Of a stretch of 58,666 nt of DNA, positions 34,990 through 44,898 are shown piece after piece; position 1 is the stretch's first letter, and the number at the start of each line of letters is the position of its first letter. The translations under genes and the position numbers were made by a program. The DNA comes from Ignavibacteria bacterium UBA2360 (GTDB lineage Bacteria > Bacteroidota > Ignavibacteria > Tepidaquicellales > OLB5), in NCBI GenBank assembly GCA_002344125.1, contig DDTQ01000012.1:623986-682651 (forward strand). Reading direction: 5' to 3'. The notes beneath the pieces are model-generated. The model was given only the letters and a program-made list of their open reading frames with translations. It was not told the origin of the DNA and searched no databases.

Positions 34990-35829
34990 ATGTCAATGCA
35001 AAAGTATTATTTTGGAAGAGTAAACATACTTGCTCAGTATGAAGATAAATATGATTTTATCTTAGTTGGTTTAAGGCAAAACAATATTCTATTACGATCA
35101 AATCATCTTTGGGGATTTTTTGACATAGAACCATTAGAGGTTGATGAAGGTTTATTTATTCATGGATATTTGGTTAAATACAAGCCCGAAAAGCTCGAAG
35201 AAGTTGTTGATCCAGAAACGCATAAACTAACATTTGAGGGTATCAAAGATAGTGTTGTAGCAAAATCAAGATTTTTCCTTCATATAACTTCAGGTATTAT
35301 AGTTTATCATCCTGTAGGTTTGCACATAGATTTAGAGACATTTAATGAAAGGTTCAGCGAGTTATTTGAAAAGTCATATGACAATTTTTTCATTGATGTT
35401 GCTATTCAAAGCATTGAAGATCGGTATAAAATTTTCGAAGAGATAGAAAAATTTGACTATATTGAAAAAGTTAATATTTCACTTCACCCCTCAAATCCTA
35501 GATCTTCAAGAATCTGGGATGGGATTGATAAGAATTTTAAAGAATTGGGTATAGGCAAATATCAGGAGCATTTTGAAGCAAAATCTGATAGTGATGGGCT
35601 TAAGATTACTCACTCAGATGAAGTTAAAGCTAAAATCACAATGGCGGATGATGGATATGGAAAAGCTGATGTAACTGGTATTGTTAACAGAGTTAAAAAA
35701 ACAGTAAGTACAAAAGACAATCCTGTGACTGAAATGGCACCTGGTGACACTGTGGAAAAAGAAACTGTTTTTACTTATATTAAAGATAAACTGAATAATA
35801 TTTTTTCGAGATTTAGAGATGAAAGTTAG
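34990..35829 (+). CDS. Soluble 279-aa protein of a two-gene, RexA/RexB-like module
   Basis: No signal or membrane segment. Residues about 90-120 (SRFFLHITSGIIVYHPVGLH) and 160-180 (EKVNISLHPSNPRSSRIWDG) look like conserved core strands. The region 208-235 (SDSDGLKITHSDEVKAKITM) continues into DGYGKADVTG. The gene overlaps the next one by 11 bases. A soluble protein of about 280 aa followed by a small 4-TM protein is the layout of lambda RexA-RexB (279 and 144 aa as I recall). Sequence similarity to RexA is faint at best, so this is an architectural inference. An AIPR abortive-infection gene is convergent next door, which fits a phage-defence role. No Shine-Dalgarno is seen. Confidence 0.6.
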   Translation: MSMQKYYFGRVNILAQYEDKYDFILVGLRQNNILLRSNHLWGFFDIEPLEVDEGLFIHGYLVKYKPEKLEEVVDPETHKLTFEGIKDSVVAKSRFFLHITSGIIVYHPVGLHIDLETFNERFSELFEKSYDNFFIDVAIQSIEDRYKIFEEIEKFDYIEKVNISLHPSNPRSSRIWDGIDKNFKELGIGKYQEHFEAKSDSDGLKITHSDEVKAKITMADDGYGKADVTGIVNRVKKTVSTKDNPVTEMAPGDTVEKETVFTYIKDKLNNIFSRFRDES

Positions 35830-36289
35830 AGATATACTGTTTTCTTGGGATATGATTTTATCTGCAATTGCATGCGGTTTGATTTATTTTTTGTTTCCTT
35901 CAGAAGTTAATAACGTTTTTGCAAAGGACATTTACGGAGTTGGTATCTCAATATTATCAATAATCTTTTCCGTTTATTTTGCTGCATTGGCAGTAATAAT
36001 TTCAAGCAGCGAAGATGAGTTTGTCAAATTTCTAAAAGCAAAGAATTTTTACGATCCATTGATTGGTATTTTTAAATGGACACTGGGGGCATTGTTTTTC
36101 TCTTTGCTTTATTCTTTAATAATCTATTTGATAACTTCAAATTATATTTATCTAAATAAAGAGAACCAGAGTATTTGGTTGTTTGATTTGTTCGTTTTCC
36201 TTTGTATGTATGCATTGATATCTACAGGTTTGTCTTGCAAAGATGCATTAAGATATGCAAATTATAGAAGTGATTATCTGAATAAATAG
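35819..36289 (+). CDS. Four-TM membrane protein of the Rex-like module (156 aa)
   Basis: Hydrophobic segments lie at about 9-26, 40-62, 79-104 and 118-142. The loop after the second helix is charged (SSSEDEFVKFLKAKNFYD). The topology, size and position after a ~280-aa soluble gene recall RexB, an ion-channel-forming protein. The segment VGISILSIIFSVYFAALAVI occupies the same place as RexB's second helix. Overlapping start (ATGAAAG inside the upstream 3' end) implies translational coupling and fixed stoichiometry. If the analogy holds, it would depolarise the membrane when the soluble partner senses infection. Confidence 0.6.
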   Translation: MKVRDILFSWDMILSAIACGLIYFLFPSEVNNVFAKDIYGVGISILSIIFSVYFAALAVIISSSEDEFVKFLKAKNFYDPLIGIFKWTLGALFFSLLYSLIIYLITSNYIYLNKENQSIWLFDLFVFLCMYALISTGLSCKDALRYANYRSDYLNK

Positions 36290-36323
36290 AGGAAATTACA
36301 GAAAAAGCAATCTATCTCAAATT

Positions 36324-38078
36324 TTAATCAGCTTCCCATCTATATTCGAAATCAACAACATCAAGGTGTAAAGCCATTTTTAGCCTTTCGCTAACTTCTT
36401 TGCCTCCTTGAATCATCGGAAGCATATTGAAATAGTTTCTAATAGCGAAGTTTATACCTGTAAGGCAAGTTTTAGTCTTTATCCAATTTTGTGGGCTAAA
36501 AATTTTGTTTTGTGGCTGAGTTTCATTTGCTGCAGCTTCCAAAGCCATATTAATACTCATGCCTGCAATTTTGATAATTTCATCAATCATATTACTTGAA
36601 TTTCCTCTCTCATAGGATGTATTAGGACTCGGAACTCGGTCAGTAATATTATTTGAGATAGCGAAACACATTGATACAGCGTACAAATGATGGTAAGGCG
36701 CGTATGCTTTCATAGCTAATAGTGTTTCATTAAGACCCAATGGATTTGAGATATCCCAAACTTTAAGTATTCTTTGCATCCAGAAATTTAATGCTTGTGC
36801 ATTTTCAGGTTTATATTCTCTTTTAAAAAGTTGTTCAAAGTATTTATCAAATATTTTGTTTTCACTGTAAGATATATTTGGTCTTTGGGAGTGCCATGCA
36901 ATTAAATATTTTCCCAAATCAGAGAGGTCTATAACGAACTCTTTATTCTTTTCAGCTGGAGCAAATTCTCCTCTTTTTGTGATGAAGTAACCATTCGAGT
37001 ATCTTTGCTCGTATAACTTCTTAAGGTTCAATACTCTTTTGTCGTTGCTTCTTAGATCTCTTGCTTTAACAGCACTTTGCGAATTTGTGTTTATGCTTAT
37101 CCTGTCAGCCCTCTCTCTTTGTGGTATTTCGTAAAACCTGAATAGAACATATGTATCTTCTAATGTTTTTACTTTCTCGCTACAAGACAAAATTGTATTC
37201 AATGATTGACAGCCATTCACAACGCTTAATCCTTTTAGTTTTAATAAATTTCCCTCAATATCCATTTTGCTGCAAATCGCAGTGATGCCATTATGAAAAA
37301 AGAAAAAGTCTCTATGCTTATCGCTATAGATCGTATTCCTAATCCCTTTGTTAACAGTATTCAGTCCTAAGCTTTGCCTTACATTCTTTTGAAATAAGGT
37401 ACCGTCTTTAATGCCGGGTATATTGATACATTCACTTAAAGGTATTGCTGCAATGACAATTTTGGTGTTGGATACATTCTCACTTAGAAATTTACATTTC
37501 GTCAAATCAAGATCATATTTTATTGATGGATTTTCTTTTTCAAGTGCTAAATCATATCTACGTTTTAATTCTTCGGAATCTACAAGGTTTATTCCAGCAT
37601 TAAAGTCCTCGTTGTCAGATATTTCAGCAAGTTCTTTTTGGAATGTTGCTAAATCATCATGTGCCGATTTAGTCAATTGAGATGTAGTAATTAGTTCAAA
37701 TTCAACAGAATAATCATCGTCCATTGCTTTACTTACTTCGGATAATTTTCTTTTGAGCTTTGCGTTACCCACCTCTTGCAACTTCACCAGATCTCTCATT
37801 TGCACCCACGAGGATAGAACTTCTCTCAAAGGTTCAGCATCAACTGAAGAACTACCTATAAACTTTCCTTGCAAAACATATATTATATTATTGTCATCGT
37901 CAATGTAAATAGCGTCAATTTGTTTATCATCAGGCCCATCCGTTACATCATCTTTTGTTTCGTTTAAATCTCTTAAGTGTATGTTTCGTAAGTACCACGC
38001 AACAAATCGTTGACCGTCATTTGGAAAATTTTGCAAATAATACTCTTGTTTAATTTCATTTTTGATTTGTTCGTACAT
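36324..38078 (-). CDS. AIPR-family abortive phage infection protein (584 aa)
   Basis: The AIPR domain is clear: FQKNVRQSLGLNTVNKGI (about 229-246), FFFFHNGITAIC (258-269) and LSVVNGCQSLNTIL (284-297). The N-terminal 150 residues look like a PD-(D/E)xK nuclease-type fold, with DDKQIDAIYID (D55) and YVLQGKF (Q70, K72), the D...QxK pattern. A domain linked to abortive infection and nuclease activity fits defence. The gene is convergent with the Rex-like pair, 34 bases away. Its upstream side abuts a minus-strand terminator and the large palindrome array, so its promoter must lie within about 30 bases or in the array. Confidence 0.85.
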   Translation of the reverse strand: MYEQIKNEIKQEYYLQNFPNDGQRFVAWYLRNIHLRDLNETKDDVTDGPDDKQIDAIYIDDDNNIIYVLQGKFIGSSSVDAEPLREVLSSWVQMRDLVKLQEVGNAKLKRKLSEVSKAMDDDYSVEFELITTSQLTKSAHDDLATFQKELAEISDNEDFNAGINLVDSEELKRRYDLALEKENPSIKYDLDLTKCKFLSENVSNTKIVIAAIPLSECINIPGIKDGTLFQKNVRQSLGLNTVNKGIRNTIYSDKHRDFFFFHNGITAICSKMDIEGNLLKLKGLSVVNGCQSLNTILSCSEKVKTLEDTYVLFRFYEIPQRERADRISINTNSQSAVKARDLRSNDKRVLNLKKLYEQRYSNGYFITKRGEFAPAEKNKEFVIDLSDLGKYLIAWHSQRPNISYSENKIFDKYFEQLFKREYKPENAQALNFWMQRILKVWDISNPLGLNETLLAMKAYAPYHHLYAVSMCFAISNNITDRVPSPNTSYERGNSSNMIDEIIKIAGMSINMALEAAANETQPQNKIFSPQNWIKTKTCLTGINFAIRNYFNMLPMIQGGKEVSERLKMALHLDVVDFEYRWEAD

Positions 38079-38111
38079 GAATTAGTCTCTTTATCTTTTG
38101 TTTTAATTTAC

Positions 38112-38146
38112 AAAAAAAGGCTTGCCCCGTTTTAAGCGGGGAAGCC
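38112..38146 (-). terminator. Minus-strand intrinsic terminator upstream of the AIPR gene
   Basis: On the minus strand: GGCTTCCCCG, loop, CGGGGCAAGCC, then seven T. It would stop transcripts coming out of the palindrome array toward the AIPR gene. No gene lies between it and the array. Confidence 0.65.
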
Positions 38147-41040
38147 CTCTATCTAATTTTTTCGCGTGTGTGAACCCTGAATGTGACCGTGCCTTACCAG
38201 GCACAGCCGGCGCGGTTCAAATGATGCCCCCATCGTTCAATTCCGCAGCCGTAACAAACATAAGTAATTGTAACATTTATGTCAATAGCATCACCGCGCC
38301 CCCAAAATTCCCGCCCATCTATATTTTTCCCCCCTGCAAGAAACTGCCATGGCAGTTTCGAAGCCGCAGGACTGGCGGAGACAGTTCCCGCTGAAAGCGG
38401 GACCTAAGGGGGGTAAGGGGACTAAGCCAAACACCCCCACAATAAAAGCTCCCCTCCTTTTCTAAGGAGGGGAGAGAACAAACAATCGGCAGATTGATTG
38501 TTATGGGGTGGTCACATGCTTCTTATATTTCTTCCCGCAAACAGCGGGCTATGTGTCTCAATAACATTCCCCCCCTTCAAGAAACTGCTATTGCAGTTTC
38601 AAAGCCGCAGGACTGGCGCAGACAGTTCCCGCTGTAAGCGGGACCTAAGGGGGGTAAGGGGACTAAGCCAAACACCTCCACAATAAAAGCTCCCCTCCTT
38701 TGCTAAGGAGGGGAGAGAACAAACAATCGGCAGATTGTTTGTTATGGGGTGGTCACATGCTTCTTATATTTCTTCCCGCAAACAGCGGGCTATGTGTATC
38801 AATAACATTCCCCCCTTTTCCAAAGGGGGGACCAAATTTGCAATAATCCTCAAACCGTCGATCTTTCGATCGCAATTTCCCTCATAAATTTGCGATGGGG
38901 GTTCGCTTCTAAACTTCCAAACCCCCACAATCAACCAATGAACTGTGCATACCATAAATCTCCATCGGGGATTTGCTTTGCTTCCTTCTTCGCTTTTGTA
39001 GAGACGACTCGGCGAGTCGTCTCCAATTACACATAACCCCCAAATTTTGAGACGACCCAACGGGTCGTCTCTACAGAAGCCAAAGTCTATTCTGTTCCTT
39101 ATTCCCCCGCTTTCAAGAAACTGCCATGGCAGTTTCGAAGCCGCAGGACTGGCGCAGACAGTTCCCGCTGAAAGCGGGACCTAAGGGGGGATTAAGGGAA
39201 CTAAGCCAAACACCTCCACAATAAAAGCTCCCCTCCTTTGCTAAGGAGGGGAGAGAACAAACAATCGGCAGATTGTTTGTTCTGGGGTGGTCACATGCTT
39301 CTTGTATTTCTTCCCGCAAACAGCGAGCTATGTGTCTCAATAACATTCCCCCCCTTCAAGAAACTGCTATTGCAGTTTCGAAGTCCCGCTGAAAGCGGGA
39401 TCAACGGGGGCAAGGGGGGGTATAAGCAAATTTCTCATCCCACTGATCACCCGCAATAACCAAACCCCCACAATCAACCAATGAACTGTGCATACCATTA
39501 ATCCCCGTCGGGGATTTGCTTTGCTTCTTCTTCGCTTTTGTAGAGACGACTCGGCGAGTCGTCTCCAATTACAAATATCCCCCAAATTTTGAGACGACCC
39601 ATCGGGGCGTCTCTAAAGAAGCCAAAGTCTATTCTGTTCTTTATTCCCCCCGCTTTCAAGAAACTGCCATGGCAGTTTCGAAGCCGCAGGACTGGCACAG
39701 ACAGTTCCCGCTGAAAGCGGGACCTAAGGGGGGTAAGGGGACTAAGCCAAACACCCCCACAATAAAAGCTCCCCTCCTTTTCTAAGGAGGGGAGAGAACA
39801 AACAATCGGCAGATTGTTTGTTCTGGGGTGGTCACATGCTTCTTATATTTCTTCCCGCAAACAGCGGACTATGTGTCTCAATAACATTCCCCCCTTTGTC
39901 TTGAAAGGGGGACCAAATTTGCAGCAATCCTCGAACCGTCGATCTTTCGATTTTAATTTCCATCATAAATTTGCGATGGGGGTTCGCTTCACCGCTTCTA
40001 AGTCCCCCTTGAAAAGGGGGAGCAGATCTGCTATAACCAACTCACCAAGATCAATCGATGAGCTTTGCGTTCCATTAATCTTAGTCGGGGATTTGCTTTG
40101 AATCTTCTTCTCTTCCCACAGAAACCGAGGACTAAGGGTCTCCAAAATATTCCCCCCCTTTCTAAGGGGGGGCAAGGGGGGGTATAAGCAAATAAATATT
40201 CCCCCCTTTCAAGAAACTGCCATGGCAGTTTCGAAGCCGCAGGACTGGCGGAGACAGTTCCCGCTGTAAGCGGGACCTAAGGGGGTAAGGGGACTAAGCC
40301 AAACACCTCCACAATAAAAGCTCCCCTCCTTTGCTAAGGAGGGGAGAGAACAAACAATCGGCAGATTGTTTGTTATGGGGTGGTCACATGCTTCTTATAT
40401 TCCTTCCCGTAAACAGCGGACTATGTGTCTCAATAACATTCCCCCCTTTTCCAAAGGGGGGACGGAATCTGTGTTTATCCTCGAACCGTCGATCTTTCGA
40501 TTTTAATTTCCATCATAAATTTACGATGGGGGTTCGCTTTTGCTTTTCACCCCTCTCCTTTGGACCGCAGGCCTTGTTTCTAAGGGAGGGGCCGGGGGTG
40601 AGGTCGTGATTTGATTTGCTCGGGCTGCTTCCCAAACTCACAGACCCCCTTAGTCCCCCCTTCAACCGAAGGGGGGATGTGAGGCTGCAATACCTGTATT
40701 GCTGCAATTGATCGAAAAATAAAATCTACCATTAATCTCCATCGGGGATTTGCTTTGCTTCTTCTTCTCTTCCCACAGAAACCGAGGACTAAGGGTCTCC
40801 AAAATATTCCCCCCCTTCAAGAAACTGCTATTGCAGTTTCGAAGTCCCGCTGAAAGCAAGAGAACGAGGGGGGACGGAATCTGTGTTTATCCTCGAACCG
40901 TCGATCTTTCGATTTTGATTTCCATCATAAATTTGCGATGGGGATTCGCTTTTGCTTTGCACCCCTCTCCTTTGGACCGCAGGCCTTGTTTCAAAGGGAG
41001 GCGCCGGGGGAGAGGTCATGCTTCAGCGATTTCACTTTAT
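38147..41040. repeat. Mosaic palindrome array 2 (right), about 2.9 kb
   Basis: No gene. A GC-rich chain of recurring modules: GAAACTGCCATGGCAGTTTC at 38340, 39117, 39660 and 40213, with the variant GAAACTGCTATTGCAGTTTC at 38581, 39360 and 40821; CCCGCTGAAAGCGGGA hairpins; CTCCTTTTCTAAGGAG hairpins; AACAAACAATCGGCAGATTG hairpins five times; CCCGCAAACAGCGGG; the GTCGATCTTTCGAT module four times; and GAGACGAC palindromes at 39000 and 39540. A composite of about 240-550 bases repeats with swaps of modules. Open frames here are artefacts. Confidence 0.85.
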
Positions 41041-41187
41041 GCAAGGGAGCTCAAAAAACTTCCTATTACATTCATTTTATTCATCATTGTAAAAAGCTAC
41101 AAAATTAGCTATCTTTAAGTTTACTTAAAATTTAAGTCACGGTTTAACAATAGGTTACGTAATAAATCTTTTAGATTTATTCAATTT

Positions 41188-41242
41188 AAATGAAGGAGAT
41201 CCTTCGCTCGCTGCCTGCGCTAATGCTTCGGCAGTCATGCGC
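41188..41242 (-). repeat. Inverted copy of the ~50-bp dispersed repeat, in the ileS leader
   Basis: AAATGAAGGAGATCCTTCGC...CGGCAGTCATGCGC matches the reverse complement of 10716-10766. It ends nine bases before the ileS ATG, so it forms most of its near leader. No T-box or riboswitch is visible in 41041-41250. Confidence 0.55.
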
Positions 41243-41250
41243 TTTGGATT

Positions 41251-44200
41251 ATGAATATGTTCAAAGAATTACCCGATAAAATAGATCAATCTGAGCTTGA
41301 AAAAGAAGTAATATCTTACTGGAAAGAGTATGATATCTTCAATAAAAGTATATCAACCCGCGAAGGGAAACCTTCGTTCACATTCTATGAAGGTCCGCCA
41401 ACTGCAAACGGCAAACCCGGCATTCACCACGTAATTGCGCGCGCTATAAAAGATCTTATCTGCCGCTACAAAACATTAACGGGTCACCAGGTTTACCGCA
41501 AAGCGGGATGGGATACCCAGGGGCTTCCCGTTGAAATTGAAGTTGAAAAATCGCTCGGCATAAAATCCAAGGATGATATCGAAAAACTTGGCGTTGAAAA
41601 ATTCAACAAAGCCTGCCGCGATTCAGTGTTCAAATACCTCAAGGATTGGGAAAACCTCACCGAGCGTATGGGTTACTGGGTTAACCTCGAAGACGCGTAC
41701 ATAACATACAAAAATGAGTACATTGAATCAGTCTGGTGGTCGCTCAAAAAATTCTTTGATGCGGAGCTTATTTACCGCGGCTACAAAATTCAGCCGTACT
41801 GCCCGCGGTGTGAAACACCGCTATCGACTCACGAAGTGGCGCAGGGCTACGAAGATGTTAAAGACCCCAGTGTATATGTCGTCTTCAAAATAAAAGATGG
41901 CCAGGGCCACGATGGTTTCAGTTTCCTCGTGTGGACAACCACACCATGGACACTGATATCAAACGTAGCGCTTGCGGTCGGACCCCAAATAACCTATGTT
42001 AAAATTCAGTTTAAAGATACCGGCGAAAAAATTATTCTTGCAAAAGAGCGCCTTGCCGTAATTAAAGAAGAGTATGAAGTTCTCGGCGAAGTTGCAGGAA
42101 GCGAGCTTGAGCGGGTTGAGTATGAACAGCTCATGCCTTATGTGCAGCCCGATCTTAGTGATGGCAAGAAAGCGTTCTATGTAACGCTTGGTGATTTTGT
42201 CAGCACAGAAGATGGTTCAGGTATAGTGCACATAGCGCCCGCCTTCGGAGAAGATGATTACCAGGTATCACGCAAATACGGCCTGCCAATAATGCAGCCC
42301 GTTGATAAAAGCGGTAAGTTCACAAGCGAGGTCACAGATTTTGCCGGCCGCTTTGTAAAAGAAGCCGACGATGATATAATATTAAAGCTTAAGGAAGAAA
42401 AGAAACTCTACAAAAAAGAAAAGTTCGTTCACTCATATCCGCATTGCTGGCGCTGCCACTCGCCGCTGCTCTACTACGCGCGCGAAAGCTGGTACATCAA
42501 CACACCCAGCTACAAGGATAAGATGATCAAGCTTAACAATGAAATTAACTGGTTCCCGCCGGAAACCGGCACGGGGCGTTTTGGCAACTGGCTTGAAGAG
42601 AACCGCGACTGGGCGCTTAGCCGCGATAGGTATTGGGGCACACCTCTGCCAATTTGGGGCGCCGAAGTAGAAGGCAAAATGGTTTACGAAGCAATTGGCT
42701 CCATCGATGAGCTGAAGGCTAAAGCCGTAAACTATGATGAAGTTTATCCTGCGGGCACTGAGCTTGACCTGCATAAACCGTTCATTGATAGAATTAGAAT
42801 TAGATCAGAAAAGTACGGCGTAGAAATGTCGCGCGTTACTGAAGTTATTGACGCATGGTATGATTCAGGCTCCATGCCGTTCGCCCAGCATCATTACCCG
42901 TTTGAAAATAAGGAACTCTTCGAGCGCAACTATCCCGCTGATTTTATCGCCGAAGGCGTCGATCAGACAAGGGGATGGTTCTACAGTCTGCATGCAATTG
43001 GCTCATTTATATTTGGCGATAAGGCGTATAAAAATCTCATTGTAAACGATCTTATCCTCGATAAAGACGGGCGCAAAATGAGCAAGCATGTTGGTAACGT
43101 TGTAAACCCGTTTGATATCATGGATAAATACGGCGCTGATATTTTGCGCTGGTATCTGATAAGCACCTCGCCGCCGTGGCGGCCAAAGATGTTCAGCGAA
43201 GATGATATGCTTGAAGTGCGCAATAAATTTTTTGATACGGTAATTAACACATACAGATTTTTTGTGCTCTATTGCAATCTGCTGAACGTTACACAGGAAG
43301 AACTTGAAAAGAATTCAGTGCCCGTTAATGATAGACCCGAAATTGACCGCTGGATAATCTCAGCTTTCGAAAAGACAAAATCGCTTTACATAGATCTCAT
43401 GGATGGTTACCAAATAACCAAAGCTGTTAGGGTGCTAAGCGACTTCGCAATTGATGACCTATCCAACTGGTATGTGCGCCGCAACAGGAAACGTTTCCGC
43501 ATGCCGGATGGCGAGTCAGATAAATTTTCCGCCTACGGCACATTATATGAGGTGCTAAAAGGTTTACTGCAGCTGGTTTCACCCATAGCGCCCTTTTTGA
43601 CCGAGAAACTTTACCGCAATTTAACAGGCGAAGAATCGGTTCATTTAAGTTATATTGCGGAAAATCCTGAGAGCATTGATGCTGAGCTTAACTATAATAT
43701 GGATCTTGCCAAACGAATTGTTTCTCTGGCCAGGTTCATGCGCGTGAAAAATGACTTGAAAACACGCCAGCCGCTCAGGCAGATACTCATAGCAATAACC
43801 AACGATACCGAACGAGAAGCTATTGAAACAATGAAGGATATTATCCTTGAAGAGATAAATATAAAAGAACTTAAGTTCATCGAAAAAGATTCAAGCCTTA
43901 TCAGGCGTTCAGCGAAGCTGAACTTTAAGGTAGCGGGTCCCAGGTACGGCAAGGATGTTAAGAAAGTTGCCCAGCTTGCAATCGAGCTTCCCCAGGAAAA
44001 CCTGAACGAAGTTATTGCCTCTGGCAAAACAGCCTACGGCGGCTATGATTTCACCATGGATGACCTGCTGATACAGACCGAGAACATTGAAGGCTGGGTA
44101 ATTGAGTCACAGGATAACCTCACCATCGCGCTTGATACCAAGCTTGATGAAGAGCTGCTAGCCGAAGGCATAGCCCGGGAGTTTGTAAGCAAGGTGCAGA

Positions 44201-44427
44201 ATATCCGCAAGGAAAGAAACATGGACGTTAACGATAAGGTGAAAATAAACTTCCTGGCAGATAAAGAACTGAGCGGAATAATTTCTTCGCAAAAGAAATA
44301 TATTCAGGAGCAGATCACGGCAGTTTCACTTGATGAAGCCTCCGGCGATAAGGATAAGATAAATGGCTATGAAGAGCTTAACATTAACGGCAGGAATTGC
44401 AAAGTATCAGTTGAGAAGGTTAGTTAG
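41251..44427 (+). CDS. ileS: Isoleucyl-tRNA synthetase
   Basis: Charges tRNA-Ile with isoleucine. Class I signatures: PPTANGKPGIHH (49-60, HIGH variant GIHH) and KMSKH (609-613, KMSKS variant). The CP1 editing domain lies between them (WTTTPWTLISN at about 230). At 1058 aa with the extended C-terminal region it resembles the eukaryote-like IleRS subtype, in which mupirocin resistance is often found, rather than the ~930-aa bacterial type. That assignment is inference from length. The first two ATG codons (41251, 41257) are both possible. A dispersed repeat sits just upstream. Confidence 0.95.
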   Translation: MNMFKELPDKIDQSELEKEVISYWKEYDIFNKSISTREGKPSFTFYEGPPTANGKPGIHHVIARAIKDLICRYKTLTGHQVYRKAGWDTQGLPVEIEVEKSLGIKSKDDIEKLGVEKFNKACRDSVFKYLKDWENLTERMGYWVNLEDAYITYKNEYIESVWWSLKKFFDAELIYRGYKIQPYCPRCETPLSTHEVAQGYEDVKDPSVYVVFKIKDGQGHDGFSFLVWTTTPWTLISNVALAVGPQITYVKIQFKDTGEKIILAKERLAVIKEEYEVLGEVAGSELERVEYEQLMPYVQPDLSDGKKAFYVTLGDFVSTEDGSGIVHIAPAFGEDDYQVSRKYGLPIMQPVDKSGKFTSEVTDFAGRFVKEADDDIILKLKEEKKLYKKEKFVHSYPHCWRCHSPLLYYARESWYINTPSYKDKMIKLNNEINWFPPETGTGRFGNWLEENRDWALSRDRYWGTPLPIWGAEVEGKMVYEAIGSIDELKAKAVNYDEVYPAGTELDLHKPFIDRIRIRSEKYGVEMSRVTEVIDAWYDSGSMPFAQHHYPFENKELFERNYPADFIAEGVDQTRGWFYSLHAIGSFIFGDKAYKNLIVNDLILDKDGRKMSKHVGNVVNPFDIMDKYGADILRWYLISTSPPWRPKMFSEDDMLEVRNKFFDTVINTYRFFVLYCNLLNVTQEELEKNSVPVNDRPEIDRWIISAFEKTKSLYIDLMDGYQITKAVRVLSDFAIDDLSNWYVRRNRKRFRMPDGESDKFSAYGTLYEVLKGLLQLVSPIAPFLTEKLYRNLTGEESVHLSYIAENPESIDAELNYNMDLAKRIVSLARFMRVKNDLKTRQPLRQILIAITNDTEREAIETMKDIILEEINIKELKFIEKDSSLIRRSAKLNFKVAGPRYGKDVKKVAQLAIELPQENLNEVIASGKTAYGGYDFTMDDLLIQTENIEGWVIESQDNLTIALDTKLDEELLAEGIAREFVSKVQNIRKERNMDVNDKVKINFLADKELSGIISSQKKYIQEQITAVSLDEASGDKDKINGYEELNINGRNCKVSVEKVS

Positions 44428-44898
44428 GTAAGTAGGTAAGTGGTTGAGTGTGTAGAGTTATAGAATGAATAGATTGCATCAAAGTTTATAATCTTTTAGC
44501 TCCGTAGGCTGAAAGACTGCTTTAGCAGTTGCAATAAGTTTATAACCTCACCCCCAGCCCCTCTCCTGAAAGGAGAGGGGAGTAGTCAAACTGAGTTAGT
44601 CGAGGCAGAATGATAATGGACGTGTATTTTTGATTTATATGTTTATAGCTTCGTTAGGCTGAAAGACTGCTTTTGCAGTAGTAAAATAATGCTGAAAAGA
44701 ATAGGCTTTTAGCTCCGTAGGAGCGCAATGTTTGTAGTTAAAAGATTCGATCTAGTTTCAGAGCTCCGTAGGAGCGGCATGTTTGCTTCAGCAGTAGCGG
44801 CATGTTAATTGAATTTCAACAAAGTTTAAGTATAATTAATTCATAAAATTCCGTGCTAATCCGGAAGAGGCAGAAAAAACACAAAAGGAAACAAAATT
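44428..44898. repeat. REP cluster downstream of ileS
   Basis: No gene. CTGCTTTAGCAG (44517-44528), CTGCTTTTGCAG (44667-44678), GCTCCGTAGGAGC at 44712-44724 and 44763-44775, the latter followed by GGCATGTT, as around the RAYT gene at 14.9 kb. A 10-bp perfect stem CCCCTCTCCT-GAA-AGGAGAGGGG (44558-44580) may terminate ileS but has no T run. Confidence 0.75.

Noticed and set aside
38122..41118. Many open frames of 62-122 codons in palindrome array 2
   Set aside because: Each is a reading through the same repeated modules, so similar peptides recur in different frames and strands.
41041..41250. T-box riboswitch before ileS
   Set aside because: No T-box core sequence or antiterminator/terminator pair is visible. 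The leader holds a dispersed repeat.
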